Source: Amphritea atlantica (lineage in GTDB: Bacteria; Pseudomonadota; Gammaproteobacteria; Pseudomonadales; Balneatricaceae). Taken from it: 64,000 bases of DNA. Positions 33,592 to 42,932 of this stretch are shown one piece after another; the stretch's first letter is position 1; each line of letters begins with the position of its first letter. The stretch covers positions 1,603,001 to 1,667,000 of the forward strand of contig CP073344.1 of assembly GCA_024397875.1 (NCBI GenBank), read 5' to 3'. Position numbers and translations under genes: made by a program. The notes under the pieces are model-generated. The model saw only the letters and a list, made by a program, of their open reading frames with translations, made no database searches and was not told the DNA's origin.

Positions 33592-35472
33592 ATGCTTCAG
33601 AATATCCGAGATAACTCCCAGGGAATCGTTGCCAAGATCATTGTTGGTCTGATCATCGTCACCTTTGCACTATTTGGGGTGGAGTCCCTGGTCAGTCTGA
33701 CCTCAGGTTCAAACGCCCCCGCTACCGTGAATGGTGAAGAGATTAGCGAGCGGGATGTGTTGCAGGGAGCTGACCTGCAACGTCGTCAGCTATTGGCGCA
33801 GATGGGTGAAAATGCAGATCCAACCCTGCTGGATGATAATCTTATTCGTAAGGCGACACTGGACAATCTGATCCAACAGGAGATTCTGCTGCAGTCTGCA
33901 ACCAGTCAGGATATGCAGATCGCTGATCAGGCACTGGATCAGATGATCGTCAATACCGAGGATTTTAAAGTCGATGGTGTATTTAATCCCGATCGGTACC
34001 AGGCGGTACTGCGAAATGCGGGGCTGACGCCAATGATGTATAAGAATCTGCTGCGTAAAGAGAGTCTTATCAGCTATGAGCGCTCCGGATATATGCTGTC
34101 TGCATTTGTTCTGGATAGTGAAGCGGAAAGGGTTATGGCGCTGGATCGGCAAACCCGTGACATCGCTTATGTTACTGTGGGACTGCAGGATTACATGGAA
34201 GGGGTTTCTCTCACTCCGGCGGATCTGAGCGAATACTACGATGCTCATCAGCAGGACTTTATGACCGATGAGCAGGTTGCTATCGAGTACCTGTTGATCA
34301 ATAAGGCGGACCTTCTAAAAGAGGTAACCATCGATGATGCTGAGTTGCAGTCGCAGTTTGAGCAGCTGAAAGCGGTATTCAAATCTGAAGAACAGCGCAT
34401 GGTATCCCATATCATGATCGAAGTTTCTGACAGCGTTGATGATGCCGCTGCGCTGGCTAAGGCGCAGGATCTTGAAAAGCGGTTAGCGGCAGGTGAAGAT
34501 TTTGCTGAATTGGCAAAGGCTGAGTCTGATGATCCTGGTTCAGCTCCTGCCGGTGGTGATCTGGGGGTTTATCAGCAGGGCATGCTCGACGGTCCGTTTG
34601 AACAGGCTGTCTACGCTCTGAAAGCTGGAGAGGTGTCTGAGCCAGTGCGTACTGCATTCGGTTATCACATCATCAGGCTTACCGGTCTGACAGTGTCAGA
34701 GGCTCCGGAATTCGAGGAGGTTAAGGACCAACTTATCGCTGAGCAGATGGAAAATAAAGTTGAGCAGATCTACGTTGAGCAGGTTGGACAGCTGACCGAT
34801 CTGGCATTCTCATCTGGTGATCTGCAGGAACCGGCTGCTGAGCTGAAGCTGAATATTGTCGAAGCGGCTCCTTTTAGTCGTCAGGGCGGAAATGATGATA
34901 TCACTGCCAATCCACGGGTTATTCGCGCCGCCTTTAATGAGGAGCTGATTCGGGATGGCCTGAACAGTGATCCGATCGAGCTGGATTCGGGTCGTACGAT
35001 GGTGTTGCGTGTTAAAGAGCATATCCGTCCGCGTCAGCTGAGTGAAGAGGAAGTTAAGCCGCAGATCACTGATATCCTGACGCTACAAAAAGCAGGCGAA
35101 GCGTTGCAGGCCTCTCTGGCGTCAGAGCTTGAAAAGCTGCAGCAGGGTGCTGAGCGCAAGCCCATCAACGGAACTGAGTGGCAGATGGCAGAGGCTGTTG
35201 GTCGTGGGGATCGCGATCAGCCTGCAGAAGTTATGGCTGCAGCGTTTAAGCTGCCTAAGCCGGAGCAGGGCGCATCCTACTCTTTGATCGCACTCAATGA
35301 TGGAGCCCGGGCAATCGTTGCGGTAACTGCGGTTAACGAACCTGATCTGTCTGCGGTATCGGATGATGAGAAAAAAGCGATGCGTAATATTCTCAGTCAG
35401 CGTGCTGGCCAGTTTGATTACCAGGCGATGACGGAAGCACGCAAAGAGGCTGCCGAGGTTGAAAGGCTCTGA
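33592..35472 (+). CDS. ppiD: Periplasmic folding chaperone PpiD (peptidyl-prolyl isomerase)
   Basis: 626 residues: cytoplasmic N-tail (MLQNIRDNSQGIVAKI), single membrane anchor IVGLIIVTFALFGVESLV, SurA-like N-domain (40-225), one parvulin domain (about 265-365; VSHIMIEVSDSVDD, GGDLGVYQQGM, AFGYHIIRLTG) and a C-terminal region. Anchored at the SecYEG exit, it assists exported proteins. Lies in the lon-hupB-ppiD block, ended by a strong terminator. Confidence 0.94.
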   Translation: MLQNIRDNSQGIVAKIIVGLIIVTFALFGVESLVSLTSGSNAPATVNGEEISERDVLQGADLQRRQLLAQMGENADPTLLDDNLIRKATLDNLIQQEILLQSATSQDMQIADQALDQMIVNTEDFKVDGVFNPDRYQAVLRNAGLTPMMYKNLLRKESLISYERSGYMLSAFVLDSEAERVMALDRQTRDIAYVTVGLQDYMEGVSLTPADLSEYYDAHQQDFMTDEQVAIEYLLINKADLLKEVTIDDAELQSQFEQLKAVFKSEEQRMVSHIMIEVSDSVDDAAALAKAQDLEKRLAAGEDFAELAKAESDDPGSAPAGGDLGVYQQGMLDGPFEQAVYALKAGEVSEPVRTAFGYHIIRLTGLTVSEAPEFEEVKDQLIAEQMENKVEQIYVEQVGQLTDLAFSSGDLQEPAAELKLNIVEAAPFSRQGGNDDITANPRVIRAAFNEELIRDGLNSDPIELDSGRTMVLRVKEHIRPRQLSEEEVKPQITDILTLQKAGEALQASLASELEKLQQGAERKPINGTEWQMAEAVGRGDRDQPAEVMAAAFKLPKPEQGASYSLIALNDGARAIVAVTAVNEPDLSAVSDDEKKAMRNILSQRAGQFDYQAMTEARKEAAEVERL

Positions 35473-35492
35473 TTGGTTTCGGAATCCATAGT

Positions 35493-35519
35493 AAAAAGGC
35501 TGCGGATGCAGCCTTTTTT
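35493..35519 (+). terminator. Terminator after ppiD
   Basis: AAAAAGGCTGC, loop GGAT, GCAGCCTTTTTT: an 11-bp stem and T-run 20 bases after the ppiD stop. Confidence 0.93.
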
Positions 35520-35970
35520 ATTGCACCGGGTTATTGTTTATAAGTATGGAGTTACAATAATAGGTCAATTGTGTAATATTAAAATCACGCCAAGGAGATC
35601 AGATGGCAACCACAGACTATGGAAGGTTTGTTTTAAGTCCTGCAGCATTCAGTCTTTCAGCTAAATCATAAAGCGTGATGAGTTCGAAAACTTAAGCTCC
35701 GTGATTTTTACTGACAGTGAGTTTCAATAAAACTCTCCCAAAGGGAAAGACACAACTTGAAAGCTTTGGATATGCGGATTCAGTTGCTGCGATGGGCTGA
35801 AATCAAACGGATTTAACTAAACAGGCAAAGCCCCGGTCCTCTGATTACATTGTAGTAACACTGTTTATCGCAGCGGTCCTTTGTCAGGACAAATTAACAG
35901 ACGGCCTGATTTCTAAAGATCTAAGACTAATATGGATCAACCGCTTTTATAAAAGGAGTTTATTCTGAAA
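35520..35970 (+). other. 450-bp leader of the glycosyltransferase island
   Basis: No full-length gene is present. Seen in it: the 22-codon frame at 35603-35671 (separate entry); a 27-codon GTG frame at 35717-35800 without a ribosome binding site; a small hairpin GTCCT/AGGAC (35877-35891); and AGGAG at 35954 upstream of the first island gene. The region is AT-rich and has no recognisable riboswitch. Its length, after a terminator, suggests an untranslated leader or the site of a regulator-controlled promoter; I cannot place -10/-35 elements with confidence. Confidence 0.5.
35603..35671 (+). CDS. Candidate small peptide, 22 residues
   Basis: ATG with AAGGAG five bases upstream, the best Shine-Dalgarno in this stretch, opens a frame of 22 codons: MATTDYGRFVLSPAAFSLSA, then Lys-Ser and TAA. 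It begins about 80 bp after the ppiD terminator and 300 bp before the glycosyltransferase gene on the same strand. It could be a leader peptide, a precursor of a modified peptide, or the decayed N-terminus of a lost gene. No homolog comes to mind. Translation is inferred from the ribosome binding site only. Confidence 0.3.
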   Translation: MATTDYGRFVLSPAAFSLSAKS

Positions 35971-37038
35971 ATGGAAACAATTAGCGGCATTGCATTAGAA
36001 AAAAACACAGCGCTGAATAATGTGGCAAGTCAAACAGCGCTCGTATTAGAAACCAATAACCTGCGCGGCGGTGAAAATTATGAACAGGTGGTGAGCAGCC
36101 TGAAACGGGTGACCGGACTACTGACACAACAAAGCATTCCAATGACGGCACTTGCGCAAATAGTCATTACACACGATGGTTTGGATGAGTCTTCCCGTGG
36201 AGTTCTGGAAGATATAGCCGGGCGTCACATCGATTTTGTGCTGATAGATTCAAGTACAGGCTACTATCATGCTAAGAATGCGGGGTTTGCTGCCACGAAT
36301 CCTGAACGCTGTAAATGGGTCGTTTTTGCTGATGCTGATTGCGTGCCGGCACCGACCTGGTTAACTGAGCTGTTGTCTCCATTTATAGATGATAACACTC
36401 TGGGTGCGGTGGCAGGCCGTACCAGCTACGCATCTAATCTTGCTGGCACAGCACTGACAACGCTTGATTTTATGTATTTTCCAAGCCCTCTGGCAGAGGG
36501 CGCCACACGTAATTTCTACGCCAATAACGTTGTCTTTCGCCGTGATGTTTTTGCTGAATATCATTACCAGGATTTAGACAGTGTCTACCGGGCTCATTGT
36601 CAGGTTCTCGGTCTGCAGCTGCAATCGCAGGGTATAACGCTACATTACGCGGCTAAAGCTCACACTGTTCATCGCTTTCCCGATAGTTTGAGTGACATAC
36701 TTAAATTGAGATGGTTGCGCGGGCAGGACACCTGTGGGCTCACACCATTCCTGGTGCAAAGCTACATGCCTGCAGGTCTGCAATGGTTGTCGCGAAGTGG
36801 CCCTATCGGACCGTTATGTGCATTGATTGCCCGATTGGGTTTTAGCATGCGAGCCCTCAATAATCAGGATCAACCAGCGGTATCCGGGCTTCGCTGGATA
36901 GCTGCAATATTCTTAATTATCTGCTTCTCCGCCCTGGATATGAGTGGTGCTCTGATGCGCGGTTTGGGGTTGCGCCTTCCGCGTGGCAAAGACGGTGGTG
37001 ACGTTCAGGCTTTATCCTATCATGGTCCATCTAAATGA
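35971..37038 (+). CDS. Family 2 glycosyltransferase
   Basis: 355 residues: GT-A fold. After a 25-residue N-tail, TALVLETNNLRGGENYEQVV begins the domain; the nucleotide-sugar/metal motif is WVVFADADCVPAPTW (DxD as D-A-D), with YHAKNAGF upstream and GAVAGRT after it. A C-terminal hydrophobic segment (about 310-335, LRWIAAIFLIICFSALDMSG) suggests membrane attachment. AGGAG precedes the ATG, though 12 bases away. First of a three-gene run with a ferritin-like protein and a second glycosyltransferase. Sugar and acceptor unknown. Confidence 0.83.
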   Translation: METISGIALEKNTALNNVASQTALVLETNNLRGGENYEQVVSSLKRVTGLLTQQSIPMTALAQIVITHDGLDESSRGVLEDIAGRHIDFVLIDSSTGYYHAKNAGFAATNPERCKWVVFADADCVPAPTWLTELLSPFIDDNTLGAVAGRTSYASNLAGTALTTLDFMYFPSPLAEGATRNFYANNVVFRRDVFAEYHYQDLDSVYRAHCQVLGLQLQSQGITLHYAAKAHTVHRFPDSLSDILKLRWLRGQDTCGLTPFLVQSYMPAGLQWLSRSGPIGPLCALIARLGFSMRALNNQDQPAVSGLRWIAAIFLIICFSALDMSGALMRGLGLRLPRGKDGGDVQALSYHGPSK

Positions 37039-37104
37039 GCTTGAAACACAAAGTCGCGAGTCCGCTAGATGAATTTACGTTGGCATATTTGGAGCCTGAT
37101 GCTT

Positions 37105-37842
37105 ATGAATACTGATACTTCACCGTTATTGCAAGATAGCTTCGCCCCGCCCGCGTTACCCGGATGGCCACGTTTGCAAGCTCAATGGGTAAACGACATC
37201 AAACGAGCGGCGCTACGCCAGCTTCATTCAAGTAACGCAGGTGAGCGGTTGTTGCTGCGTATCTATCTTATTGGTGAACAGGCAACTGAGATAGCGCTTC
37301 AGCGTGATCTCGTCACCGAGCCACCAGACTGGTTGGTGCAGCAAATGGATCAGCACTTAGCTGAAGAGCAGGAGCATGTTCGGGCCTTTGGTGCGGCACT
37401 GGCTGAGCGTGGTGAAGATAATGAGGCTTACAGTCATGCGCAGCCAGACTGGTTAAGTCGCCGCAAAATAGCCCAATGGCATGCTATAGCCCGTTGCTAT
37501 GAGGCGTCATTCGCTAACGGCTTGCTGGTACCCGCATTTGCCATCGGGTTGTGCGCGGAACAGATGGCGACTCGCGTGCTGGAGCGTCATGTCCTATTGC
37601 TCAATGAAATGCCCGAATCACACCCTTTGCAGCCGTTATTGGTTCGCGTCCTGGCGGACGAGGGCAGGCATGTTCGACTTTGCAGCGATACTTTAACCCG
37701 CCTGATAGAGCCCTATGAGCAATTGGCATTTAAAAAGATGTTGGATGAGATCCGTACTATTGATCGTTCCTGGTCAGTGACTGGCGCTATTGGACTGCTT
37801 TTAATCGGGTTGATTTTTAGACTGCGGCCGGACAGGAGTTAA
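37105..37842 (+). CDS. Membrane-anchored ferritin-like diiron protein
   Basis: About 245 residues, with carboxylate ligands in the order of a four-helix diiron site: Glu58/Glu62 (LIGEQATEIAL), ExxH at Glu88-His91 (AEEQEHVRAFG), a Glu on the third helix (GLCAEQMATRVLERH) and a second ExxH in VLADEGRHVRLCSD. The final helix SVTGAIGLLLIGLIFRLRP is hydrophobic and basic-ended, consistent with a membrane tail. This is the architecture of COQ7/MiaE/AurF-type oxygenases and related oxidases. Start chosen at ATG 37105 (alternatives 37099 and 37069); GGAG at 37091. It lies between two glycosyltransferases, 66 bp and 4 bp from its neighbours. Substrate not known. Confidence 0.72.
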   Translation: MNTDTSPLLQDSFAPPALPGWPRLQAQWVNDIKRAALRQLHSSNAGERLLLRIYLIGEQATEIALQRDLVTEPPDWLVQQMDQHLAEEQEHVRAFGAALAERGEDNEAYSHAQPDWLSRRKIAQWHAIARCYEASFANGLLVPAFAIGLCAEQMATRVLERHVLLLNEMPESHPLQPLLVRVLADEGRHVRLCSDTLTRLIEPYEQLAFKKMLDEIRTIDRSWSVTGAIGLLLIGLIFRLRPDRS

Positions 37843-37846
37843 GTGT

Positions 37847-38971
37847 ATGCGTATTGCCTACCTGGCCACAGCCGATGCCAGAGGTCATCTGATGCGGTCA
37901 CAGTTGCTCACTCATGCACTGCAAGCCCGGGGAGTCAGCGTACAGCTCATTACCACATCAGATGAAGGTCAGTTGTTTTTAGCTGGCTTTGGCCTGACTG
38001 CGACAGTGTTGTCGCGTCATTACTCTGTGCAGTTTGATATGCAGCAAAATATGTTGCGTGATGCAACAGATGCTAATGTAGCAGGCTATATCTTTCACCC
38101 TAATCGCATGGTGCGAGACATATTTAAACTACGCCATGTGCTTCGTGAAAATGACCTCGTGCTCAATGACTCATTTCATCCAGCCCTGTTGTTTATGGGA
38201 TGTTTACCCATTTGGCGGCACAAGGTAGTTCACATCTATGGCGCCAGTCTGCGGCAGGCATTGGAAACTAACTTTGATGGGCGTATTCCAGCTATTGTAG
38301 CGAGGCTGTACAGCCGTATTATTGCGTTCCAAATTAATCGTGCCAGAGCGCGTCTGGAACATGATTTTGCATACTGCCCCACGGCAGAGCGGGTAGGAAA
38401 CACCATTCGTATACCTACCCCAGTTGCTGTGGTAAAGCCGGGAAATATTCAATCTGATCAAACCCCAGTGCACGTTGCGGTGTATCTGAATCCGCATTTT
38501 TGCGATGCCGCACTAGCCGCAGCGTTGGAGCGGGGCATTGCTGATACAGGTCTCACTGCTCACTTTGTTGGCGAAGGGATGGCTAACCGGCCTGGCTGGG
38601 TGGCTCAAGATGCTGACTGGGCAACCCGCGCTGCCAGCAGTTCACTGATCATTTCAGCACCGGGTATGGCAGCCTTATCGATAGCTCAGGTCTATGATCG
38701 TCCAATCATTCTGGTGCTGACAGATCAGCCCGAGCAACAACGTAATGCCGCGCGTGCTAAAGAGCTTGGCTTGCGGCACCGCACTGTCGTTTGGCAGGGT
38801 GATTCAGAAATGTTTGCGGCCAGTATTTATGCCGCATGCGAAGCCTTGTATACAGATGTGGAGTTTGCTGCAAGTGATAAGGCTGATAGTCGTGGTTATG
38901 ACATGGCGGTCAGACGGCTTGAAATATGGCTGGACGAGCTTGTTTTTCCGGACTCCAGTGGTGACTCCTAA
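37847..38971 (+). CDS. GT-B type glycosyltransferase (UDP-glycosyltransferase/MurG-like)
   Basis: 374 residues. N-terminal Rossmann domain opens MRIAYLATADARGHLMRSQ, with the G-H-x-x-R loop of GT1/GT28 enzymes; the C-terminal donor domain has IISAPGMAALSIAQVYDRPIILVLTDQPEQQRNAARAKELGL, matching the donor-binding G-M-x(n)-E-Q-x-x-N-A pattern. The start follows the ferritin-like gene stop by 4 bp, so the genes are translationally coupled. No signal peptide or membrane segment. Probably adds a sugar to a small molecule or lipid made or oxidised by its partners. Confidence 0.8.
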   Translation: MRIAYLATADARGHLMRSQLLTHALQARGVSVQLITTSDEGQLFLAGFGLTATVLSRHYSVQFDMQQNMLRDATDANVAGYIFHPNRMVRDIFKLRHVLRENDLVLNDSFHPALLFMGCLPIWRHKVVHIYGASLRQALETNFDGRIPAIVARLYSRIIAFQINRARARLEHDFAYCPTAERVGNTIRIPTPVAVVKPGNIQSDQTPVHVAVYLNPHFCDAALAAALERGIADTGLTAHFVGEGMANRPGWVAQDADWATRAASSSLIISAPGMAALSIAQVYDRPIILVLTDQPEQQRNAARAKELGLRHRTVVWQGDSEMFAASIYAACEALYTDVEFAASDKADSRGYDMAVRRLEIWLDELVFPDSSGDS

Positions 38972-39174
38972 TTGATAGATTAAGCAATCCATCAGATATA
39001 AGCAGAATTTCTTTAAACGTCAGGTCTGAGTAAAATAGATATCGCTTAACGGATATCGGTCGTTTTGGATCCCGACAATAACAGAGCCCTGTCCGTATGT
39101 GGTAGGGTAGTTCAAAAACGTAATCGGTACTCTGGAGTTAGTCTGTTCTTCGTTATGGAATCAGAGCGTTGCGT

Positions 39175-40773
39175 TTAGCCTGTAGCAAAGGCGGCCTCGA
39201 GTAGCCGGCGGGTATAGCTGTGGGTCGGGTTGCTGAAAATGTCAGCGGCGGCTCCCTGCTCAACGACATCACCCTGCTGCATCACCAGCAGGTCATGGCT
39301 GAGGGCTTTGACGACGGCCAGATCGTGACTGATAAAGATATAACTGAGCTTGTATCGCTGTTGCAGTTCACGCAGCAGTTCGATTATCTGCGCCTGTACG
39401 GTGCGATCCAGTGCAGAGGTTGGTTCATCAAGGATAATCAGTTCCGGTTTAAGGATCACGGCCCGGGCGATTGCAATCCGCTGTCGCTGTCCGCCGGAAA
39501 ACTCATGGGGGTAGCGGTGCCGGTCGTCAGGTTCCAGGCCGACCTCCCGCAGAGCATCAATAATCAGTTGCTCCCGTTCTGTCGGTAAACCAATGTTATG
39601 AATCTCCAGGCCTTCGCTGAGTGACTCTGATACCGACATGCGCGGGCTGAGGCTGCCGTAAGGGTCCTGAAACACGATCTGCATTTTGCGTCGAAGTGGT
39701 TTGATCTCGCTCTGGTTGAGCTGATCAATCGCGGTACCGTCGAACTGTATGCCGCCTTCTGAGTGGAGCAGTCGGAGTATTGCCAGTCCCAGCGTGGTTT
39801 TGCCTGAGCCGCTTTCACCAACCACGCCCAGAGTGCGGCCGGTATGCAGCTGGATGTTGCAGGGGTTAACCGCTTTGATATGGTCAACGGTGCGCTTTAG
39901 TATGCCCCGCTTAACCGGAAACCATACTTTAAGGTTATCTGTCTGCAGTATTGGCGTGCCGCTCTTCGCCACAGGCGGAGGCTGGCCGGTAGGCTCGGCA
40001 TTGAGCAGTTTAAGGGTATAGGCGTGTTGAGGATCGGCAAACAGCTTAGTGGTGCTGTTCTTTTCAACAATTGAGCCCTGATACATAACGCAGACATCAT
40101 CACTATAGCGGCGGACGATATTCAGATCATGAGTGATCAGCAGTACCGACATGCCCAACCTTTGCTGCAGCGATTGCAGCAGCTCGAGTATCTGTTCCTG
40201 GATGGTAACGTCCAGTGCGGTGGTGGGCTCATCTGCAATCAGTAGTTCGGGATCGTTGGCCAGTGCCATGGCGATCATGACCCGCTGACGCTGGCCTCCT
40301 GAAAGCTCGTGAGGGTAGCTGTTAAGACGTTTCTCCGGTTCTTTAATACCGACAAGGTTTAGCAGCTCAAGTGTTCTCTCGCGGGCCTGTAGGCCTGTCA
40401 GTCCCTTATGTAACAATAATGTCTCGCCAATCTGGCGGGCGATATTGTGCAGCGGATTGAGTGAGGTCATCGGTTCCTGAAAAATCACACTAATCCGGTC
40501 GCCGCGTAGCGCGCGCATCTCAGTCTCGCTGTTCTGTAACAGGTTTTTACCCCGGTATAAAATTTCCCCACCGGGATGGCTGGCTTTAGGGTAGGGCAGC
40601 AACTTGAGAATCGACATCGCGGTGACGGATTTGCCCGAGCCGGATTCGCCGACCAGCGCCATAATTTTACCCGCCTTAATGTCAAAGCTGACCTGTTTTA
40701 CAGCATCAACCCGGTGGTTGTTCTGGCCAAAACGGACGGACAGGTTACGTACCGAAAGCAGGGTCTCAGTCAT
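39175..40773 (-). CDS. yejF: Peptide ABC transporter dual ATP-binding protein YejF
   Basis: 532 residues with two complete ABC ATPase modules: Walker [11 protein letters not shown] and [10 protein letters not shown], signature [10 protein letters not shown] and [10 protein letters not shown], Walker [10 protein letters not shown] and LIILDEPTS. Energises uptake of oligopeptides through YejBE with YejA as binding protein; related systems import microcin C. The Met start overlaps the yejE stop region by 8 bp. Last gene of the yejABEF operon. The convergent island gene ends 200 bp away, with no evident terminator between. Confidence 0.94.
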   Translation of the reverse strand: MTETLLSVRNLSVRFGQNNHRVDAVKQVSFDIKAGKIMALVGESGSGKSVTAMSILKLLPYPKASHPGGEILYRGKNLLQNSETEMRALRGDRISVIFQEPMTSLNPLHNIARQIGETLLLHKGLTGLQARERTLELLNLVGIKEPEKRLNSYPHELSGGQRQRVMIAMALANDPELLIADEPTTALDVTIQEQILELLQSLQQRLGMSVLLITHDLNIVRRYSDDVCVMYQGSIVEKNSTTKLFADPQHAYTLKLLNAEPTGQPPPVAKSGTPILQTDNLKVWFPVKRGILKRTVDHIKAVNPCNIQLHTGRTLGVVGESGSGKTTLGLAILRLLHSEGGIQFDGTAIDQLNQSEIKPLRRKMQIVFQDPYGSLSPRMSVSESLSEGLEIHNIGLPTEREQLIIDALREVGLEPDDRHRYPHEFSGGQRQRIAIARAVILKPELIILDEPTSALDRTVQAQIIELLRELQQRYKLSYIFISHDLAVVKALSHDLLVMQQGDVVEQGAAADIFSNPTHSYTRRLLEAAFATG

Positions 40774-41818
40774 TCATCACCTTCCGGGGATCAAAAGCGT
40801 CGCGAACCGCCTCGCCGATAAATATCAGCAGCGTCAGCATCACTGACAGTGATATAAAGGCGGTTAGTCCGAGCCAGGGGGCATGCAGGTTGGCTTTTCC
40901 CTGTGCGACCAGCTCGCCCAGTGATGCCGAGCCTGGCGGCAAGCCAAAACCGAGAAAGTCGAGTGCGGTGAGGGTGACCAGCGAGCCATTGAAGATAAAC
41001 GGCATAAAGGTCAGTGTTGCTACCATGGCGTTGGGTAGTATGTGACGGAACATAATCAGTCGGTTGCTCAGGCCCAGTGCTCTGGCTGCGCGGACATACT
41101 CGAGATTACGGCCGCGCAGAAATTCAGCGCGTACCACATCAACCAGTTGCATCCAGGAAAACAGCAGCATAATTCCCAGAAGCCACCAAAAGTTGGGCTG
41201 CACAATGCTGGCCAGAATGATCAGTAGGAAGAGCACCGGCATTCCCGACCAGATTTCGATAAAACGTTGAAAAAACAGGTCTGTCTTGCCTCCATAAAAG
41301 CCCTGAACGGCGCCGGCGGCAACCCCGATTACTGAGCTGATCAGGGTCAGGGTGATGGCGAATAGTACCGATACCCTGAAGCCATAGATCACTCGGGCAA
41401 GTACATCCCGCCCCTGATCATCGGTGCCCAGCAAATTGTCCATGCTGGGTGGTGATGGAGCGGGAACCGGCAGGTCGTGATTGATTGTCTGGTAGCTGAA
41501 GCGAACCGGAGGCCAGAGAATCCAGCCCCCCTTATCGGCGATCAGGTCCTGTATATAGGGGTCTTTGTAATCAGCGAAGCTGTCGAACTCTCCTCCGAAG
41601 GCGAGTTCTGAGTAATTTACCAGCACCGGATAATAGAAACTGTTATCTGCGCGGATCAGTAACGGCTTGTCGTTGGCGATCAGCTCGGCAAACAGGCTGA
41701 GCAGAAAGAGTGTGAGAAATATCCATAGCGCCCAGTAGCCGCGCCGGTTATTGCGGAAGTTTTGTAATCTGCGCTGGTTAACAGGGCTGATCTTTCTGGT
41801 TTTGAACCGCTTCAGCAT
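40766..41818 (-). CDS. yejE: Peptide ABC transporter permease YejE
   Basis: 350 residues with an N-terminal membrane helix at about 30-50, a periplasmic loop (about 60-130) and five further helices. The EAA loop is ARALGLSNRLIMFRHILPNAM, the ATPase contact site of Dpp/Opp-type permeases. The extended loop, with WILWPPVRFSYQTIN, is characteristic of YejE. It overlaps yejF by 8 bp and follows yejB by 5 bp. Confidence 0.93.
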   Translation of the reverse strand: MLKRFKTRKISPVNQRRLQNFRNNRRGYWALWIFLTLFLLSLFAELIANDKPLLIRADNSFYYPVLVNYSELAFGGEFDSFADYKDPYIQDLIADKGGWILWPPVRFSYQTINHDLPVPAPSPPSMDNLLGTDDQGRDVLARVIYGFRVSVLFAITLTLISSVIGVAAGAVQGFYGGKTDLFFQRFIEIWSGMPVLFLLIILASIVQPNFWWLLGIMLLFSWMQLVDVVRAEFLRGRNLEYVRAARALGLSNRLIMFRHILPNAMVATLTFMPFIFNGSLVTLTALDFLGFGLPPGSASLGELVAQGKANLHAPWLGLTAFISLSVMLTLLIFIGEAVRDAFDPRKVMND

Positions 41819-41823
41819 ACTGC

Positions 41824-42927
41824 TCAGTTCTCTCTGCTTTCAAAATCGATTCGGGGATCAACCGCAACATAGGTCAGATCGCTGACCAGTTTAAGCAACA
41901 AACCAATCAGTGTGAAGATGTACAGCGTGCCAAAGATAACCGGATAATCCCGCTTAATAACGGCTTCGTAACCCAGCAGACCGATGCCATCGAGGGAGAA
42001 TATCACTTCGATCAGCATCGATCCGGTGAAAAAGATACCGATCAGTGCGGCTGGCATGCCGGCAATAATCAGGAGCATTGCGTTGCGGAATACATGGCCA
42101 TACAGAACCTGGTTCTCTGTCAGCCCCTTTGCCCGTGCGGTGATAACATACTGCTTGTTAATCTCATCGAGAAAGGAGTTTTTGGTAAGCATCGAGAGGG
42201 TGGCAAAGCTGCCAATCACCGACACCAGTACCGGCAGGGTGATATGCCAGAAATAGTCTTTAACCTGTCCCCAGAGAGTGAGTTGGTCGAAATCCGGTGA
42301 AGTCAGCCCTCTGAGTGGGAACCAGCTGAAGTATGTACCTCCGGCGAATAATACGATCAGCAGGATAGCGAAGAGGAAATTTGGGATCGCGTAACCAACG
42401 ATAATCATCGAACTGGTCCAGACATCGAACGGTGTGCCATCACGCACCGCTTTTTTAATCCCTAAAGGCACCGCAACCAGATAGGTTATAAGGGTTGTCC
42501 AGAGTCCGAGGGAGATAGAGACCGGTAACTTCTCAATAATCAGGTCGGTGACTTTCTTGCCACTGAACAGACTCTCTCCGAAATCGAACACCAGATAGTT
42601 TTTCAGCATCTGAAAGAAGCGCTCATGAGCCGGTTTATCGAAACCGAACTGGGCTTCAATCTGTTTGATCAGTTGCGGATCAAGCCCCCGGGCTCCCCGG
42701 TAGGTGCTGTTGTTATCCGATGAAGATGATGTGGTTGCGCTGCTCAGATCCGACTGTGACGATCCATCAAAGCGAGAGGTGGCGCTGGCATTCAGTCCCT
42801 GCAGGTTGGCAATGGTTTGCTCAACCGGGCCGCCCGGAGCGGCCTGGACGATCAGGAAGTTGATGGTCAGAATACCCAGCAGTGTAGGAATTATCAGCAG
42901 CAGACGCCGCAGGATATAAGCTGCCAT
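41824..42927 (-). CDS. yejB: Peptide ABC transporter permease YejB
   Basis: 367 residues, six membrane helices; opens [20 protein letters not shown], the DppB-type N-terminus. The EAA loop is [23 protein letters not shown]. The Ser/Thr-rich periplasmic stretch at about 50-80 ([19 protein letters not shown]) before YRGARGLDP corresponds to the variable loop in E. coli YejB. Second gene of the operon, 5 bp behind yejA. Confidence 0.93.
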   Translation of the reverse strand: MAAYILRRLLLIIPTLLGILTINFLIVQAAPGGPVEQTIANLQGLNASATSRFDGSSQSDLSSATTSSSSDNNSTYRGARGLDPQLIKQIEAQFGFDKPAHERFFQMLKNYLVFDFGESLFSGKKVTDLIIEKLPVSISLGLWTTLITYLVAVPLGIKKAVRDGTPFDVWTSSMIIVGYAIPNFLFAILLIVLFAGGTYFSWFPLRGLTSPDFDQLTLWGQVKDYFWHITLPVLVSVIGSFATLSMLTKNSFLDEINKQYVITARAKGLTENQVLYGHVFRNAMLLIIAGMPAALIGIFFTGSMLIEVIFSLDGIGLLGYEAVIKRDYPVIFGTLYIFTLIGLLLKLVSDLTYVAVDPRIDFESREN

Positions 42928-42932
42928 TCAGA

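Noticed and set aside
35717..35800. 27-codon GTG frame as a second small peptide gene
   Set aside because: No Shine-Dalgarno upstream and no conserved features.
35971..38971. Mycofactocin-type or other known RiPP cluster
   Set aside because: No radical SAM enzyme, RRE-like protein, peptidase or cyclodehydratase is nearby; only glycosyltransferases and a diiron protein, so a known class cannot be claimed.
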